Assembly (NCBI GenBank): GCA_947624655.1
Contig: CANQLH010000003.1
Coordinates: 26,719-90,718 of the forward strand
Origin: an uncultured Clostridia bacterium
GTDB lineage: Bacteria > Bacillota > Clostridia > TANB77 > CAG-508
DNA length: 64,000 nucleotides
Direction: 5' to 3'
Shown: piece by piece, positions 31,540 to 41,116 of the stretch
Position numbering within the stretch: position 1 is the stretch's first letter
Layout: the number at the start of each line of letters is the position of its first letter
Program-made: the position numbers and the translations under genes
The notes under the pieces: model-generated
The model's database searches: none
The model's input: only the letters and a program-made list of their open reading frames with translations
Told to the model about the DNA's origin: nothing

Positions 31540-31983
31540 TTAACAATTATTCTTAGAATTACATCCACATTTACATATGTTTTCAACCGTGTCTGACACT
31601 TCTTTTGCAGATACATTTTTGTGATTTGCAAGGTCTCCTAATGTAAGCATACCAACTACTCTATTGTTTTCTAGTACAGGTATTCTTCTAACTTGCATAT
31701 CTGACATTAATTTTGTTGCGTCCTGAACATCTGTCTCACACCCACAGCAACATACACTAGTTGTCATTATTTCACTAATAGGAGTTGACTTTGCATCTTT
31801 ACCATTTGCTACACATCTTAAAGTTATATCTCTATCAGTTACTATTCCTACTACATTTTTATTCTCATCGCAAACTGGTAAGCTTCCAACATGATATTCA
31901 TTCATTTTTCTTGCAACATCACTTGTTGCATCACTTGGCATGCAAGAGCATATATCAAGGCTCATACACTCTCTAACTTTCAT
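31540..31983 (-). CDS. Tandem CBS-domain protein with Cys-rich tail
   Basis: About 147 residues: two CBS repeats (VGIVTDRDITLRCV near 50 and VVGMLTLGDLANH near 112), which usually bind adenine nucleotides and act as energy or redox sensors. A CCCGC run sits at the repeat junction and a KCGC...NC tail at the end, possible metal or redox sites. Stand-alone, so the regulatory partner is unknown. GTG at 31992 is an alternative start. Confidence 0.8.
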   Translation of the reverse strand: MKVRECMSLDICSCMPSDATSDVARKMNEYHVGSLPVCDENKNVVGIVTDRDITLRCVANGKDAKSTPISEIMTTSVCCCGCETDVQDATKLMSDMQVRRIPVLENNRVVGMLTLGDLANHKNVSAKEVSDTVENICKCGCNSKNNC

Positions 31984-32014
31984 AACCTTCACATTCCTTT
32001 CTTATAAATTTATT

Positions 32015-32630
32015 TTAGTCATCAGTTTCGTCTATGTTCTCTTCTGTTTCAAATATATCTTCTGGTGGTACTTCATTATATTCATATTCGTACATTTCAT
32101 TATTTCTTATTCTATTTCTTTTTGGTCTTATTCTACTACTTGAAACATTACTATTCTTTTCTTGCTTATTTTCTTTATTTGTGTTATTTCCTTGCTCTTT
32201 AGATTTTTCTTCCTTCTTGTTTTGCATTTGTTTGTTAATTAAAGAATTTGCCTTGTCTATTGCATCCGGCATATAGTCTAATAGTTTATCTAATGCAGAA
32301 GCATGACACACTGGTAAAAGTTTTACATTGTTTGATTGTACAACTAAAAATGCTACTGGGTTAATATTTACTCCGTGCTCCACTTCCTCCTCCGAATGGC
32401 AATCTGTATTGAACTTGTTCTTCCTCGTCTTTTCTAGAGTATTCATTTATTGTTTCTCCCTTAAATTCGCTACCTCCTGCTGCAAACCCAAATGATACCT
32501 TAGAAATTGGTATAATTATTACATTATTATTTGTTTCAATTGGTTCTCCTATTATTGTATTTACATCAATCATATCTTGAATACTATTCATAGCTGTAAT
32601 CATAAGACCTTCTATTGGATGTTCGCTCAT
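32015..32630 (-). CDS. ytfJ: Sporulation protein YtfJ (GerW family), joined across one CGG +1 site
   Basis: About 204 residues. The GerW domain is clear: HPIEGLMITAMNSIQDMIDV, IPISKVSFGFAAGGSEF, a Gly-rich FGGGSGAGV and NINPVAFLVV. A charged low-complexity C-terminus follows. CGG at 32373-32375 sits in SGA-GVNINP, at a conserved glycine; the literal frame ends four codons later. The TTC GGA 20 nt away is out of phase and harmless. The start overlaps the end of the DUF2953 gene by 47 bp. Needed in Bacillus for normal germination; same role presumed. Confidence 0.85.
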
Positions 32631-33213
32631 TTTTTATCATCCCTTTCTTTAATAAAATGTATATTACATAAATAATATGTACCATTTTTACATTAATTAT
32701 ACAATTAAGTTTAAAATTTATAGAATTTCCAAATTTGTACAATGGCATAATATTAAATTTTACTTTTTCTTGGCTCGCACTCCTACATATACAGCTCACA
32801 ATCGTAGAAATAAAAGTAACTAAAAATACTGTTATCATTACATCTTCTGTTCCTATTTCTGTAATTAAATTTAATTTTTCAAGTTTCGGCTTTAATAGTT
32901 TTAAAACTTCAAATATATTTACTTTTTTTGCTAGTTCTACATCCTTTTTTAAATCTTTTATGTTATTTTTTTCATTAATTTTTTCTATAAGTTTTTTACT
33001 AATCTTTATTTTAGCTATCTTTATTTTTCCAAATAGGTGTAGTTCTACATATATTCTAAATTCTTTTACCAATTTATTTTTTTTAAATCCATTTTCATAA
33101 TTGCTTATATTTACCTTTTCTACATTCAACTTTATAGTAGAAGTAATAAGAAGAAATAGAAGTAGCAAAATTAAGCCCAAAATGCCACAAAAAAATAGTA
33201 AAACTATTTTCAT
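32584..33213 (-). CDS. DUF2953 membrane-anchored protein (YtfI-like)
   Basis: 209 residues. An N-terminal membrane span (VLLFFCGILGLILLLLFLL), a lysine-rich amphipathic middle, and a C-terminal LYKFGNSINFKLNCII typical of DUF2953. In Bacillus and Clostridium this family sits directly before ytfJ, as here, with overlapping coding ends. Likely sporulation-linked, function unknown. No strong ribosome site. Confidence 0.75.
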   Translation of the reverse strand: MKIVLLFFCGILGLILLLLFLLITSTIKLNVEKVNISNYENGFKKNKLVKEFRIYVELHLFGKIKIAKIKISKKLIEKINEKNNIKDLKKDVELAKKVNIFEVLKLLKPKLEKLNLITEIGTEDVMITVFLVTFISTIVSCICRSASQEKVKFNIMPLYKFGNSINFKLNCIINVKMVHIIYVIYILLKKGMIKNERTSNRRSYDYSYE

Positions 33214-33274
33214 AACTTAAATCATCTCTTTTCGTTATATTTCTAGTTTTACCATTTTCTGTTAATTTATACAC

Positions 33275-34024
33275 CTATTTTTTCTTTTCTACTATTATAT
33301 CTCCAAATAACATATCCTGAGCAGTCTGTACCTTATTTCTTCTTGACAATTCTAAAAGTCCTGTAAATGCAGTTATAACTTCTACCTTATTACATTTTGA
33401 TAATGTATACATTTTATTAAATACAAATCTAGGCTTCCTTATAAGCTCTCTAAACATCTCTTTAACCTTACTTCCAACTGTATACGTATCTTTAAGTGCA
33501 ATTCTTTCAATATTTCTTGCATTAAGGTTTATTTTATTCTGATACCTTTCCATTGCATTAAGGTAAAGTTCAGATAATTGCTCCTTTTCATAGCTTTTCT
33601 CTAACTTTTGCTTAGGGAGTTTTATATTTTCTTGCATTCTAAAAATTCTATCTGAATATTTCTCATACATTTCTTTTAAAGTACTTGTAATTTTCTTGTA
33701 TTTTTTATACTCTATTATTCTTCTTATCAATTCTTCTTCAGTAAGTTCTTCTTCTCCTGAGTCATCTTTATTCGGAAGCAATCCTTTAGATTTAATAAGA
33801 AGTAAAGCAGAAGCCATTATAATAAATTCGCTACTTACATCAAGTTTTTGCAACTTACATTGATTTATATATCCTATATATTGATCCGTTATTTCATTTA
33901 AATTTATATCATATATGTCCATTTTATTTTTATCGATTAAATGACACAATAAGTCAAGCGGGCCTTCAAAATTTTCTATTCTAATTTGTATCCTGTTTGT
34001 TTCTAACGATAATACAGTTTGCAT
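33275..34024 (-). CDS. scpA: Segregation and condensation protein A
   Basis: Kleisin subunit of the SMC-ScpAB condensin. 249 residues: FEGPLDLLCHLIDKNKMDIYDINL near residue 20, the SMC-neck-binding helices, ALLLIKSKGLLP near 73, and a C-terminal winged helix (VEVITAFTGLLELSRR). ScpB normally follows in an operon; here the next gene is DUF2953 and no scpB is seen in this window, so it must lie elsewhere or be absent. Lies 14 bp after recX. Confidence 0.88.
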   Translation of the reverse strand: MQTVLSLETNRIQIRIENFEGPLDLLCHLIDKNKMDIYDINLNEITDQYIGYINQCKLQKLDVSSEFIIMASALLLIKSKGLLPNKDDSGEEELTEEELIRRIIEYKKYKKITSTLKEMYEKYSDRIFRMQENIKLPKQKLEKSYEKEQLSELYLNAMERYQNKINLNARNIERIALKDTYTVGSKVKEMFRELIRKPRFVFNKMYTLSKCNKVEVITAFTGLLELSRRNKVQTAQDMLFGDIIVEKKK

Positions 34025-34038
34025 TTACTTTATTCCTC

Positions 34039-34479
34039 TTATTCGTCTAATTTATTTAATATATCTAAGTCAAAACCTTTATTTAGTAGATATAACTTTA
34101 TTTTTTGTTCATCAGCTACTCTTTTTTTCTTTTCAATTATTATTTTTGCAGATTTAAGTTCATATTCTTCAAGTTTTTCTCTATTTTCTGCAATATAATC
34201 TTCTATGTAGTCCGTTTGTATACCTTTTGCATATACTTTGTTTTTGAGTTCTTTAATTGACATTGACTTAAGCTTCATATATTCTTCAAAAATTTTTTCT
34301 ACATATTCTTTATCATTTATGTAGCCAGCTTCTTTAACGTATTCTATTATATCATCTAGCATATTTTCTTCAATTATGTTACTAAATTTTTTTCTAACTT
34401 CATACTCTGTTCTTTTTTTATATAAAATATATTCCATTACCTTTGTCTTGTTTGCATCAAACTCTTCTATCGTATACAT
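34039..34479 (-). CDS. recX: RecA modulator RecX
   Basis: 146 residues of three-helix repeats (YILYKKRTEYEVRKKF, EYMKLKSMSIKELKNKVYAKGI, LLNKGFDLDILNKLDE). It begins four bases after the recA stop, within recA's own ribosome-binding neighbourhood, so it is coupled to recA as in most bacteria. Binds and restrains RecA filaments. No CGG site. Confidence 0.85.
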   Translation of the reverse strand: MYTIEEFDANKTKVMEYILYKKRTEYEVRKKFSNIIEENMLDDIIEYVKEAGYINDKEYVEKIFEEYMKLKSMSIKELKNKVYAKGIQTDYIEDYIAENREKLEEYELKSAKIIIEKKKRVADEQKIKLYLLNKGFDLDILNKLDE

Positions 34480-34483
34480 TAAA

Positions 34484-35551
34484 TTATTCTTCCTCTTCTA
34501 TAAACTCTTCTGTTTCATTCTCCTCGTCTGTTGCTTCTACTAAGCTATTTTCAAATGCCTTTTGCATATTTTCTCTAATTTTCTTTTCTACTTCGTCCAT
34601 TACTTCTGGATTGTCAACTAAATATTTCTTTACATTTTCTCTTCCTTGGCCTATTCTTTCGCCTTTATAACTAAACCATGAGCCACTTTTCTCAATAATA
34701 TCAAGATTTACAGCTATGTCTAGTATATTTCCCTCTTTTGATATTCCTTTTCCATATAAAATGTCAAATTCAGCTTCTCTAAATGGTGGAGCTACTTTAT
34801 TTTTAACTATCTTTACTCTTGCTCTATTTCCGATAATTTCTCCATCAACTTTTATATTTTCTACTTTTCTTATATCCATTCTAACTGATGCATAGAATTT
34901 TAATGCTCTTCCTCCTGTTGTTGTTTCAGGATTTCCAAACATTACTCCAACTTTCTCTCTTAATTGATTTATAAATATAATAACTGTTTTAGATTTGTTA
35001 ACAGCTCCTGCAAGCTTTCTTAGTGCTTGTGACATAAGTCTTGCTTGAAGACCAATATGAGAGTCTCCCATATCGCCATCTATTTCAGCTTTAGGTACTA
35101 ATGCTGCAACAGAGTCAACTACTATTACATCTAATGCTCCACTTCTAATTAGTGATTCTGCAATTTCAAGTGCTTGTTCTCCTGTATCTGGTTGTGAAAC
35201 TATTAAATCATTTATATTTACTCCTAAATTTTTTGCATATACTGGATCTAGTGCATGTTCTGCATCTATGAATGCTACTTCTCCATTTTCCTTTTGTGCC
35301 TCTGCAATTATATGTAATGCTAAAGTTGTTTTTCCAGAGCTTTCTGGTCCGTATATTTCTATTATTCTTCCTCTTGGAACTCCTCCAATTCCTAAAGCCA
35401 TGTCCAAACTCAATGCTCCTGTTGGAATAGCCTCTACATTCATTGCTTTAAATTCTCCAAGTTTCATAACAGAACCTTTTCCAAATTGTTTTTCAATTTG
35501 TCCCATTGCCATTTCTAATGCCATTTTCTTTTCATTAACTTCTTTTGCCAT
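34484..35551 (-). CDS. recA: Recombinase RecA
   Basis: 355 residues. P-loop [13 protein letters not shown] near residue 66, Walker [18 protein letters not shown]2-loop region [19 protein letters not shown] and an acidic C-terminal tail. DNA strand exchange and SOS co-protease. Clear promoter at 35607-35635 and AAAGGA 8 nt before ATG. No CGG +1 site, although ATC GGA and TAC GGA occur out of phase. Confidence 0.97.
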   Translation of the reverse strand: MAKEVNEKKMALEMAMGQIEKQFGKGSVMKLGEFKAMNVEAIPTGALSLDMALGIGGVPRGRIIEIYGPESSGKTTLALHIIAEAQKENGEVAFIDAEHALDPVYAKNLGVNINDLIVSQPDTGEQALEIAESLIRSGALDVIVVDSVAALVPKAEIDGDMGDSHIGLQARLMSQALRKLAGAVNKSKTVIIFINQLREKVGVMFGNPETTTGGRALKFYASVRMDIRKVENIKVDGEIIGNRARVKIVKNKVAPPFREAEFDILYGKGISKEGNILDIAVNLDIIEKSGSWFSYKGERIGQGRENVKKYLVDNPEVMDEVEKKIRENMQKAFENSLVEATDEENETEEFIEEEE

Positions 35552-35588
35552 ATATTATATCATCCTTTCTCGATAGTTATTGTTTTTA

Positions 35589-35600
35589 AAACGTTTGTTT
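35589..35600 (-). promoter_or_regulatory. Possible LexA-type operator of recA
   Basis: AAAC-N4-GTTT, an imperfect match to the Gram-positive SOS box GAAC-N4-GTTC. It lies between the -10 element and the recA start, where a repressor would act. Two mismatches to consensus make this tentative. Confidence 0.3.
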
Positions 35601-35606
35601 GTAATT

Positions 35607-35635
35607 ATTATATACTTAATATTTTTTTAGGTCAA
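35607..35635 (-). promoter_or_regulatory. SigA-type promoter of recA
   Basis: On the coding strand TTGACC, a 17-nt spacer and a consensus TATAAT, with the -10 about 56 nt upstream of the recA ATG. Excellent vegetative promoter shape. Confidence 0.8.
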
Positions 35636-35655
35636 TACTTTTTTTTAAAATTTTT

Positions 35656-37272
35656 TTAATTTTTTCTATACCATGTTTCTATATTATAGAAAAAGCTATA
35701 CCAATTTGGAGTAACAGTACCTGCAACACTCCTTGAATATATAACTGCTTTTTTATTAAAATATAATCCTATATATGGTCTATCATCTTGGTAGAAATTC
35801 TGAAGTGTCATATATTTTTCTTGCAAGGTTTTTGTATCTGAAATACTACCTATATCCTTTAGTATTTTTAATGCTTCTGGATTAATATAATTTGCTAAAT
35901 TACCTTCTCCAAAATATCTATCCATATTAGGTTTAAGTCCGTACCGTTACTCCTGTTAATAACATGTCGTAGTTTCTATTTTCTACATTATTATCATAAT
36001 TTTTATCTTTTACAGCCTTTACATTTACTTCTATTCCGCAATTCTTCAATATCATCCTTTATCATATTAGCAACTTTAACTCTCGTCTCATTTGATGAAT
36101 TAACAAGTAAGTCTAGTTTTAACCTAACATTTTTATAGTCTATTTTCTTTTGCCAATACTTATTATTAGTATACGTCCATCCATTATTTTGCAGTTCTTG
36201 CTTTGCTTTATCTATATTATATTCATAATTTGATGCTTCGTTGTTATAAAGAAAGCTTCCGTATCCTAATGGATAATCAGCTTCAACGTATTTTCCACCA
36301 TATATTGAATTGTTTATATCCCTTCTATCTATTGCATAACTTATAGCCTTTCTAACTTCTTTATTTGCTAAAATATCACTGTTACAATTTAAAGCCAAAT
36401 AATCAAACTCTCTTCCACAAACATCTTTTTTTGTATATCCAATTGTTCCAATTACTTCTTCTATATTATTAAGGCTTGTACTCAATAAATCAATACTTCC
36501 TAATTTATATGCATTATACACTTCTGCAACTGATGAATATATTTTAATATTAATATCACTTAATTTTGGTTTTACTTCTTCGCTGTTCCACCAAGATGTA
36601 TTATTAACTAATTGTATTTGTGAACTCTTATCAACTGACTTTATTTTATACATTCCTGTTCCCATAGGGGCATCATTTTTTTCAGTAGTTTTTATATCTT
36701 CTCCACTAAAGTAAGATATAGAGATTATAGGGAATGTCAAATTATATTCAAAAAGTGGTTCTTCTTCATATAAATATACTCTTATAATTGTATCGCTTAT
36801 AATATCAACATTTTCTATATTAGATACATTCGCAAAATACATATATTCATTTCCTAAGCTTTTTATTGTATCAACTGTAAACTTAACATCTGCTGCAATA
36901 AAATTACCTCCATTTTGCCATTTTACCCCTTCTCTTAGCTTTACTAGATATACTTTGTCTTCTGCTTTCGACCATTCTGTTGCAAGAACTCCTTTAATTT
37001 TAAAATCTTCTGTTACCTCTAATAAAGGCTCATATATTAATTTTGATATATCTTGAATATTTTGATTTCTACTAAGTATTGGATTTAAACTATCTAGGTT
37101 AGATACCCCTAACCTTATATTTGTTATTTCATTAGATTGAGCTTCTGTTACAACATTTATATCATTCTCTGCACTATTACTAGCATCTTTTCCATAAATA
37201 TAGTATATTGCAAATATAATTATACCGAATTATAATGAATACAAATATATATCTGAAAAATCCACGCCTCAT
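35656..37272 (-). CDS. Peptide/oligopeptide ABC transporter substrate-binding protein, joined across three CGG +1 sites
   Basis: About 537 residues of the SBP_bac_5 family. A single N-terminal hydrophobic segment after MRRGFFR acts as signal or anchor, without an obvious lipobox. Conserved blocks: MGTGMYKIKS, SIDLLSTSL, EVRKAISYAIDR and KAKQELQNNGW. CGG at 37225-37227 falls inside the signal segment (III-GII). CGG at 36036-36038 (EEL-GIEVNVKAV) and 35939-35941 (VTV-GLKPN) interrupt the late domain; the last gives a stop after one more codon if read literally. An out-of-phase ACG GTA lies just 5 nt from the third site. No transporter permease genes adjoin. Confidence 0.8.
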
Positions 37273-37298
37273 TAGTTCTACTCCTTTCTATGCTTTTG

Positions 37299-37616
37299 TT
37301 ACTCATACTGCTTTTTCTCTACAATCTTATACACAAGCTCCATGTTGTCATCTTCTGCTACTTTATTTTTTCTTATTGCTCCGCATTTTTCACACTTGAA
37401 TACAATCATATAACCTTTTTTTGAATTTAATTCTACATCAATTGGCTTTAACATCCCATGGCAACTTTCTTCCCTATCTCCTGGGCTTTTATCTACATGC
37501 TTCGAATATAGACAATAGGGACAATGATTTCTACAAGAATAGCCAAGTTTTTTTACCTTTCTTCCACAATTTTCACAAACAAATTCTTCATCTATTTCAG
37601 TAAAATTTGCTCCCAT
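37299..37616 (-). CDS. RNHCP-domain zinc-ribbon protein
   Basis: 105 residues: CENCGRKV, then CRNHCPYCLYSKHVDKSPGD, the RNHCP signature, and a second ribbon FKCEKCGAIRKN. Probably binds zinc at two sites; RNHCP proteins are small and uncharacterised, with a suggested nucleic-acid link. AAAGGA lies 6 nt upstream. Sits between the nucleoside kinase and the substrate-binding protein in the same direction. Confidence 0.8.
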   Translation of the reverse strand: MGANFTEIDEEFVCENCGRKVKKLGYSCRNHCPYCLYSKHVDKSPGDREESCHGMLKPIDVELNSKKGYMIVFKCEKCGAIRKNKVAEDDNMELVYKIVEKKQYE

Positions 37617-37631
37617 CTTTTATCCTTTCTT

Positions 37632-39272
37632 CTAATAATGAAATACGCTTCCTCCAATGAACTCTCTTAATATAGAACTTTCAGGTATATATTCAGTTCC
37701 AATTGGTTTAAAGTAATTTAAAAGATTTATAAGTCTTTGGGCTTCTGCATATTCTGGCTCATCTCTTCCAATTTCTTTCAATAATGGCAAAGCATATTCT
37801 TTTAACACTCCAAGTTCATATACTATTGAGGTGTTAAACATTGCATCTGCTTCTTCTTGGTATGGAAATATATATTTTTTCTCTCCTCTATTTACCGAAT
37901 CCCATCTTTGAATTGTCTCTTTAGCTGAATATCCTCTATATTTATAATCTCTTACAATTCGCCTTATAAGTCTTGTATCTGTCGTAGAAATTCTATTATA
38001 ATAATCTATATTTAAGATAGTTAATGCACTTATATAAATTTTAAATTTTTGTGTTTCAGATATTGCTTCTGTTAATTTATTGTTCAAGCAATGTATTCCT
38101 TCTACGACAAGAACTTCGTTTTCATTAAGTTTCATAGTATTACCTCTATATTGCTTATGACCAGTTGCAAAATCAAATGTAGGAAGTTCTACTTCTTCTC
38201 CTGCAAGAAGTTTTAATATATGCTCATTGAATAATCTTAAGTCAACTGCTTCTATACACTCAAAATCAAGATTTCCATTTTCGTCAACTGGATTTTGTTC
38301 TCTTTCTACAAAATAGTTATCTACTGAAAGAGTCTTTGGTTCTATTCCATTTAATTTAAGTTGTATCCCAAGTCTTTTTGCAAATGTAGTTTTACCTGAT
38401 GATGAAGGGCCTGCAATAAGTACCATCTTTATCTTTTTATTCTTCGCTATTTTATCTGCTATTTCTGATATTTTCTTTTCATGCAAAGCTTCTGCAAGTA
38501 AAATTGTTTCTTTTCCGCCATCTTCTTCTACTTTTTTATTCAATCTATATATAGTATTTAATTTTAAAATTTCATATATGTCTTCATACTCTTGAAGTGT
38601 GGACATTAATTTTTTGTTTTCATTAAATTCTTTTAATTTATTAGGATTTTTCTTGCCAGGATACCTTAATAGAAAACCTTTGGAATATTTTTGTATATCA
38701 TATACCTTCATATAACCAGTTGAAATAGGCATTTCTCCATAAAAATAATTATAATAATCTTTGCAATAATATAGGCATACTTCTTCCTCAGTTTCTGAAT
38801 CAATTTGTAAAATTCCTCTTAAACTTTTTTCTTTTTCATAAAACTTTTCAGCTTCATCATGTGTCATTTTTTTCTTAGTTATTGGTAAATTTTCATCTAT
38901 AATTTCTTGCATTTTATTTTTTATATTTTCAGCAACTTGTTCTGTTATATCCAAGTTTTCAAATGTACAAAACATAGAATTATCAAGCTGATAATTAATT
39001 GTCAAATGAGCTTCTGGATAGATGTCATGTATTGCCATAGCCATTATATACATAATCCCTCTTACATATACTCTTTTACCCTCAGTACTTGTATAATCTA
39101 ATAATTCTACCTTTCCGCTAAATTTTGGTTCATAATTTAAGCTCTTTACCACATTATTAAAAATACATGCCATTATGTCTCTACTTGAATTTTCAATTTC
39201 ATCTTGTAGAGCTTCCTTTATCGTTTGTCCCTCTTTTATTTCATATTCTTTTCCTTTATATGTCAAAATCAT
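37632..39272 (-). CDS. TGS/uridine-kinase-like nucleoside kinase
   Basis: 546 residues. The N-terminus resembles the threonyl-tRNA synthetase TGS and second additional (editing-like) domains (KEGQTIKEAL, MTHDEAEKFYEKE). The C-terminal half is a P-loop kinase of the uridine kinase/PRK family (IAGPSSSGKTTFAKRL near 290, SVDNYFVER, VEGIHCLN). This fusion is widespread in Clostridia and annotated as nucleoside kinase; substrate preference is unsettled. No CGG +1 site. Confidence 0.85.
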   Translation of the reverse strand: MILTYKGKEYEIKEGQTIKEALQDEIENSSRDIMACIFNNVVKSLNYEPKFSGKVELLDYTSTEGKRVYVRGIMYIMAMAIHDIYPEAHLTINYQLDNSMFCTFENLDITEQVAENIKNKMQEIIDENLPITKKKMTHDEAEKFYEKEKSLRGILQIDSETEEEVCLYYCKDYYNYFYGEMPISTGYMKVYDIQKYSKGFLLRYPGKKNPNKLKEFNENKKLMSTLQEYEDIYEILKLNTIYRLNKKVEEDGGKETILLAEALHEKKISEIADKIAKNKKIKMVLIAGPSSSGKTTFAKRLGIQLKLNGIEPKTLSVDNYFVEREQNPVDENGNLDFECIEAVDLRLFNEHILKLLAGEEVELPTFDFATGHKQYRGNTMKLNENEVLVVEGIHCLNNKLTEAISETQKFKIYISALTILNIDYYNRISTTDTRLIRRIVRDYKYRGYSAKETIQRWDSVNRGEKKYIFPYQEEADAMFNTSIVYELGVLKEYALPLLKEIGRDEPEYAEAQRLINLLNYFKPIGTEYIPESSILREFIGGSVFHY

Positions 39273-39286
39273 AAATTTATCCTTTC

Positions 39287-41099
39287 TTATTCTTCTAATT
39301 TTAGTACACTTAAAAAGGCTTCCTGTGGCATTTCAACATTACCAACTTGTCTCATTTTCTTCTTTCCCTTTTTTTGTTTCTCTAACAATTTTTTCTTTCT
39401 TGATATGTCTCCTCCATAACACTTAGCAAGTACATCTTTTCTCATAGCAGATATTGTCTCTCTTGCTATAATTTTTCCACCAACTACTGCTTGAAGAGGT
39501 ATTGCAAAAAGCTGTCTAGGAATAACTGTTTTAAGCTTTTCTACCATCTTTTTTCCTCTTGTATAACTATTATCTTTATGAACAATAAATGATAGAGCAT
39601 CTACTGCCTCTCCATTTACATGTATGTCAAGCCTTACAAGGTCTGCTCTTCTATATTCTTTAAACTCATAATCAAATGAAGCATATCCCTTTGTTTTTGA
39701 TTTTAATATATCAAAAAAATCATATATAATTTCATTTAATGGTAATTCATAAATTAAAGTTACTCTATTTGTATCTAAATACTTCATGTCAATATATGTT
39801 CCACGCCTATTTTGACATATTTCCATTATTCCACCCACGTAATCTTTTGGAGTTAATATTTCTGCTTTTACAATAGGCTCTTCTATATATGATATTTCTT
39901 GTGGAGCTGGTAAGTCTGTTGGATTATATAATTCTATAATAGTTCCGTCTGTTTTATGAACTTTATATATAACTGATGGAGATGTTGTAATAAGGCTTAG
40001 GTCAAATTCTCTATCAAGTCTTTCCTCAATAATTTCTAAGTGTAATAATCCTAAAAAGCCACATCTAAATCCAAATCCTAAGGCACTAGACGTTTCTGGT
40101 TCATATTGAAGAGCAGCATCGTTTAATTTTAGCTTTTCTAATGCTACTTTCAAGTTTTCGTAATCACTACCGTCAACTGGGTATAATCCGCAATATACCA
40201 TTGGATTTACTTTTTTATATCCTGGTAATTTTTCTTTTGCAGGTTGATTTTTTAAAGTAACTGTATCTCCAACGTGTATATCTGATAAATTTTTTATACT
40301 TGCAGCAATATATCCGTACCTCTCCTGCAATAATTTCTTCTGATGGGACATATGTTCCGAGGTTCAAAATATCCGGACTTCATTTACTGTAAAAGTTTTA
40401 TCAGCTGCCATAAGGTATATTTCGTCTCCAACTTTAACTTTTCCTTCTACCACTCTAACATGAGCTATTGCTCCCTTATAATTATCATAGTATGAATCAA
40501 ATATTAAACACTGTGTTTCTTTGTTTTCATCTCCTATTGGTGCAGGTATATCTGTCACAATTTTTTCTAAAACTTGGTCAACATTTAATCCAGATTTTGC
40601 AGAAATACATGGAGCATCACTTGCATCAATTCCTATTATATCTTCGATTTCCTTTTTTACTTCTTCTGGTCTCGCATTTGGTAAATCAATTTTATTTATA
40701 ACAGGCAATATCTCTAGGTTATTATCTAATGCTAAATATACATTAGCAAGTGTTTGTGCCTCTACTCCTTGTGAAGCATCAACAACAAGTATAGCTCCGT
40801 CACACGCTGCAAGACTCCTTGAAACTTCATAATTAAAATCTACATGTCCGGGAGTATCAATTAAATTTAGAATATATTCTTCTCCATCACTTGCTTTATA
40901 TTTCATTCTGACTGCTTGTGATTTTATTGTAATTCCTCTTTCCTTTTCTAACTCCATATTATCTAGAACTTGAGATTCCATTTCTCTTTCAGATAATACA
41001 CCTGTCATTTCTATTAATCTATCTGCAAGAGTTGATTTTCCATGGTCTATATGTGCAATTATACTAAAATTTCTAATGTGCTCCTGTCTTTTTCCGCAT
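39287..41099 (-). CDS. lepA: Elongation factor 4 (LepA), joined across four CGG +1 sites
   Basis: Ribosome-bound GTPase that helps back-translocation or stalled ribosomes. About 602 residues; GTPase motifs ([23 protein letters not shown]), EF-G-like domains and the LepA C-terminal domain ([22 protein letters not shown]). Sites: 41094-41096 directly after the ATG (ATG CGG AAA, restoring [11 protein letters not shown]), 40373-40375 (NEV-GYFEP), 40357-40359 (EP-GTYVPS) and 40314-40316 (GEV-GYIAAS). Three lie within 60 bp. AAGGAAGG is 9 nt upstream of this start. Literal translation would give an eight-codon peptide. Confidence 0.92.
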
Positions 41100-41116
41100 T
41101 CTTTTTTTCCTTCCTT

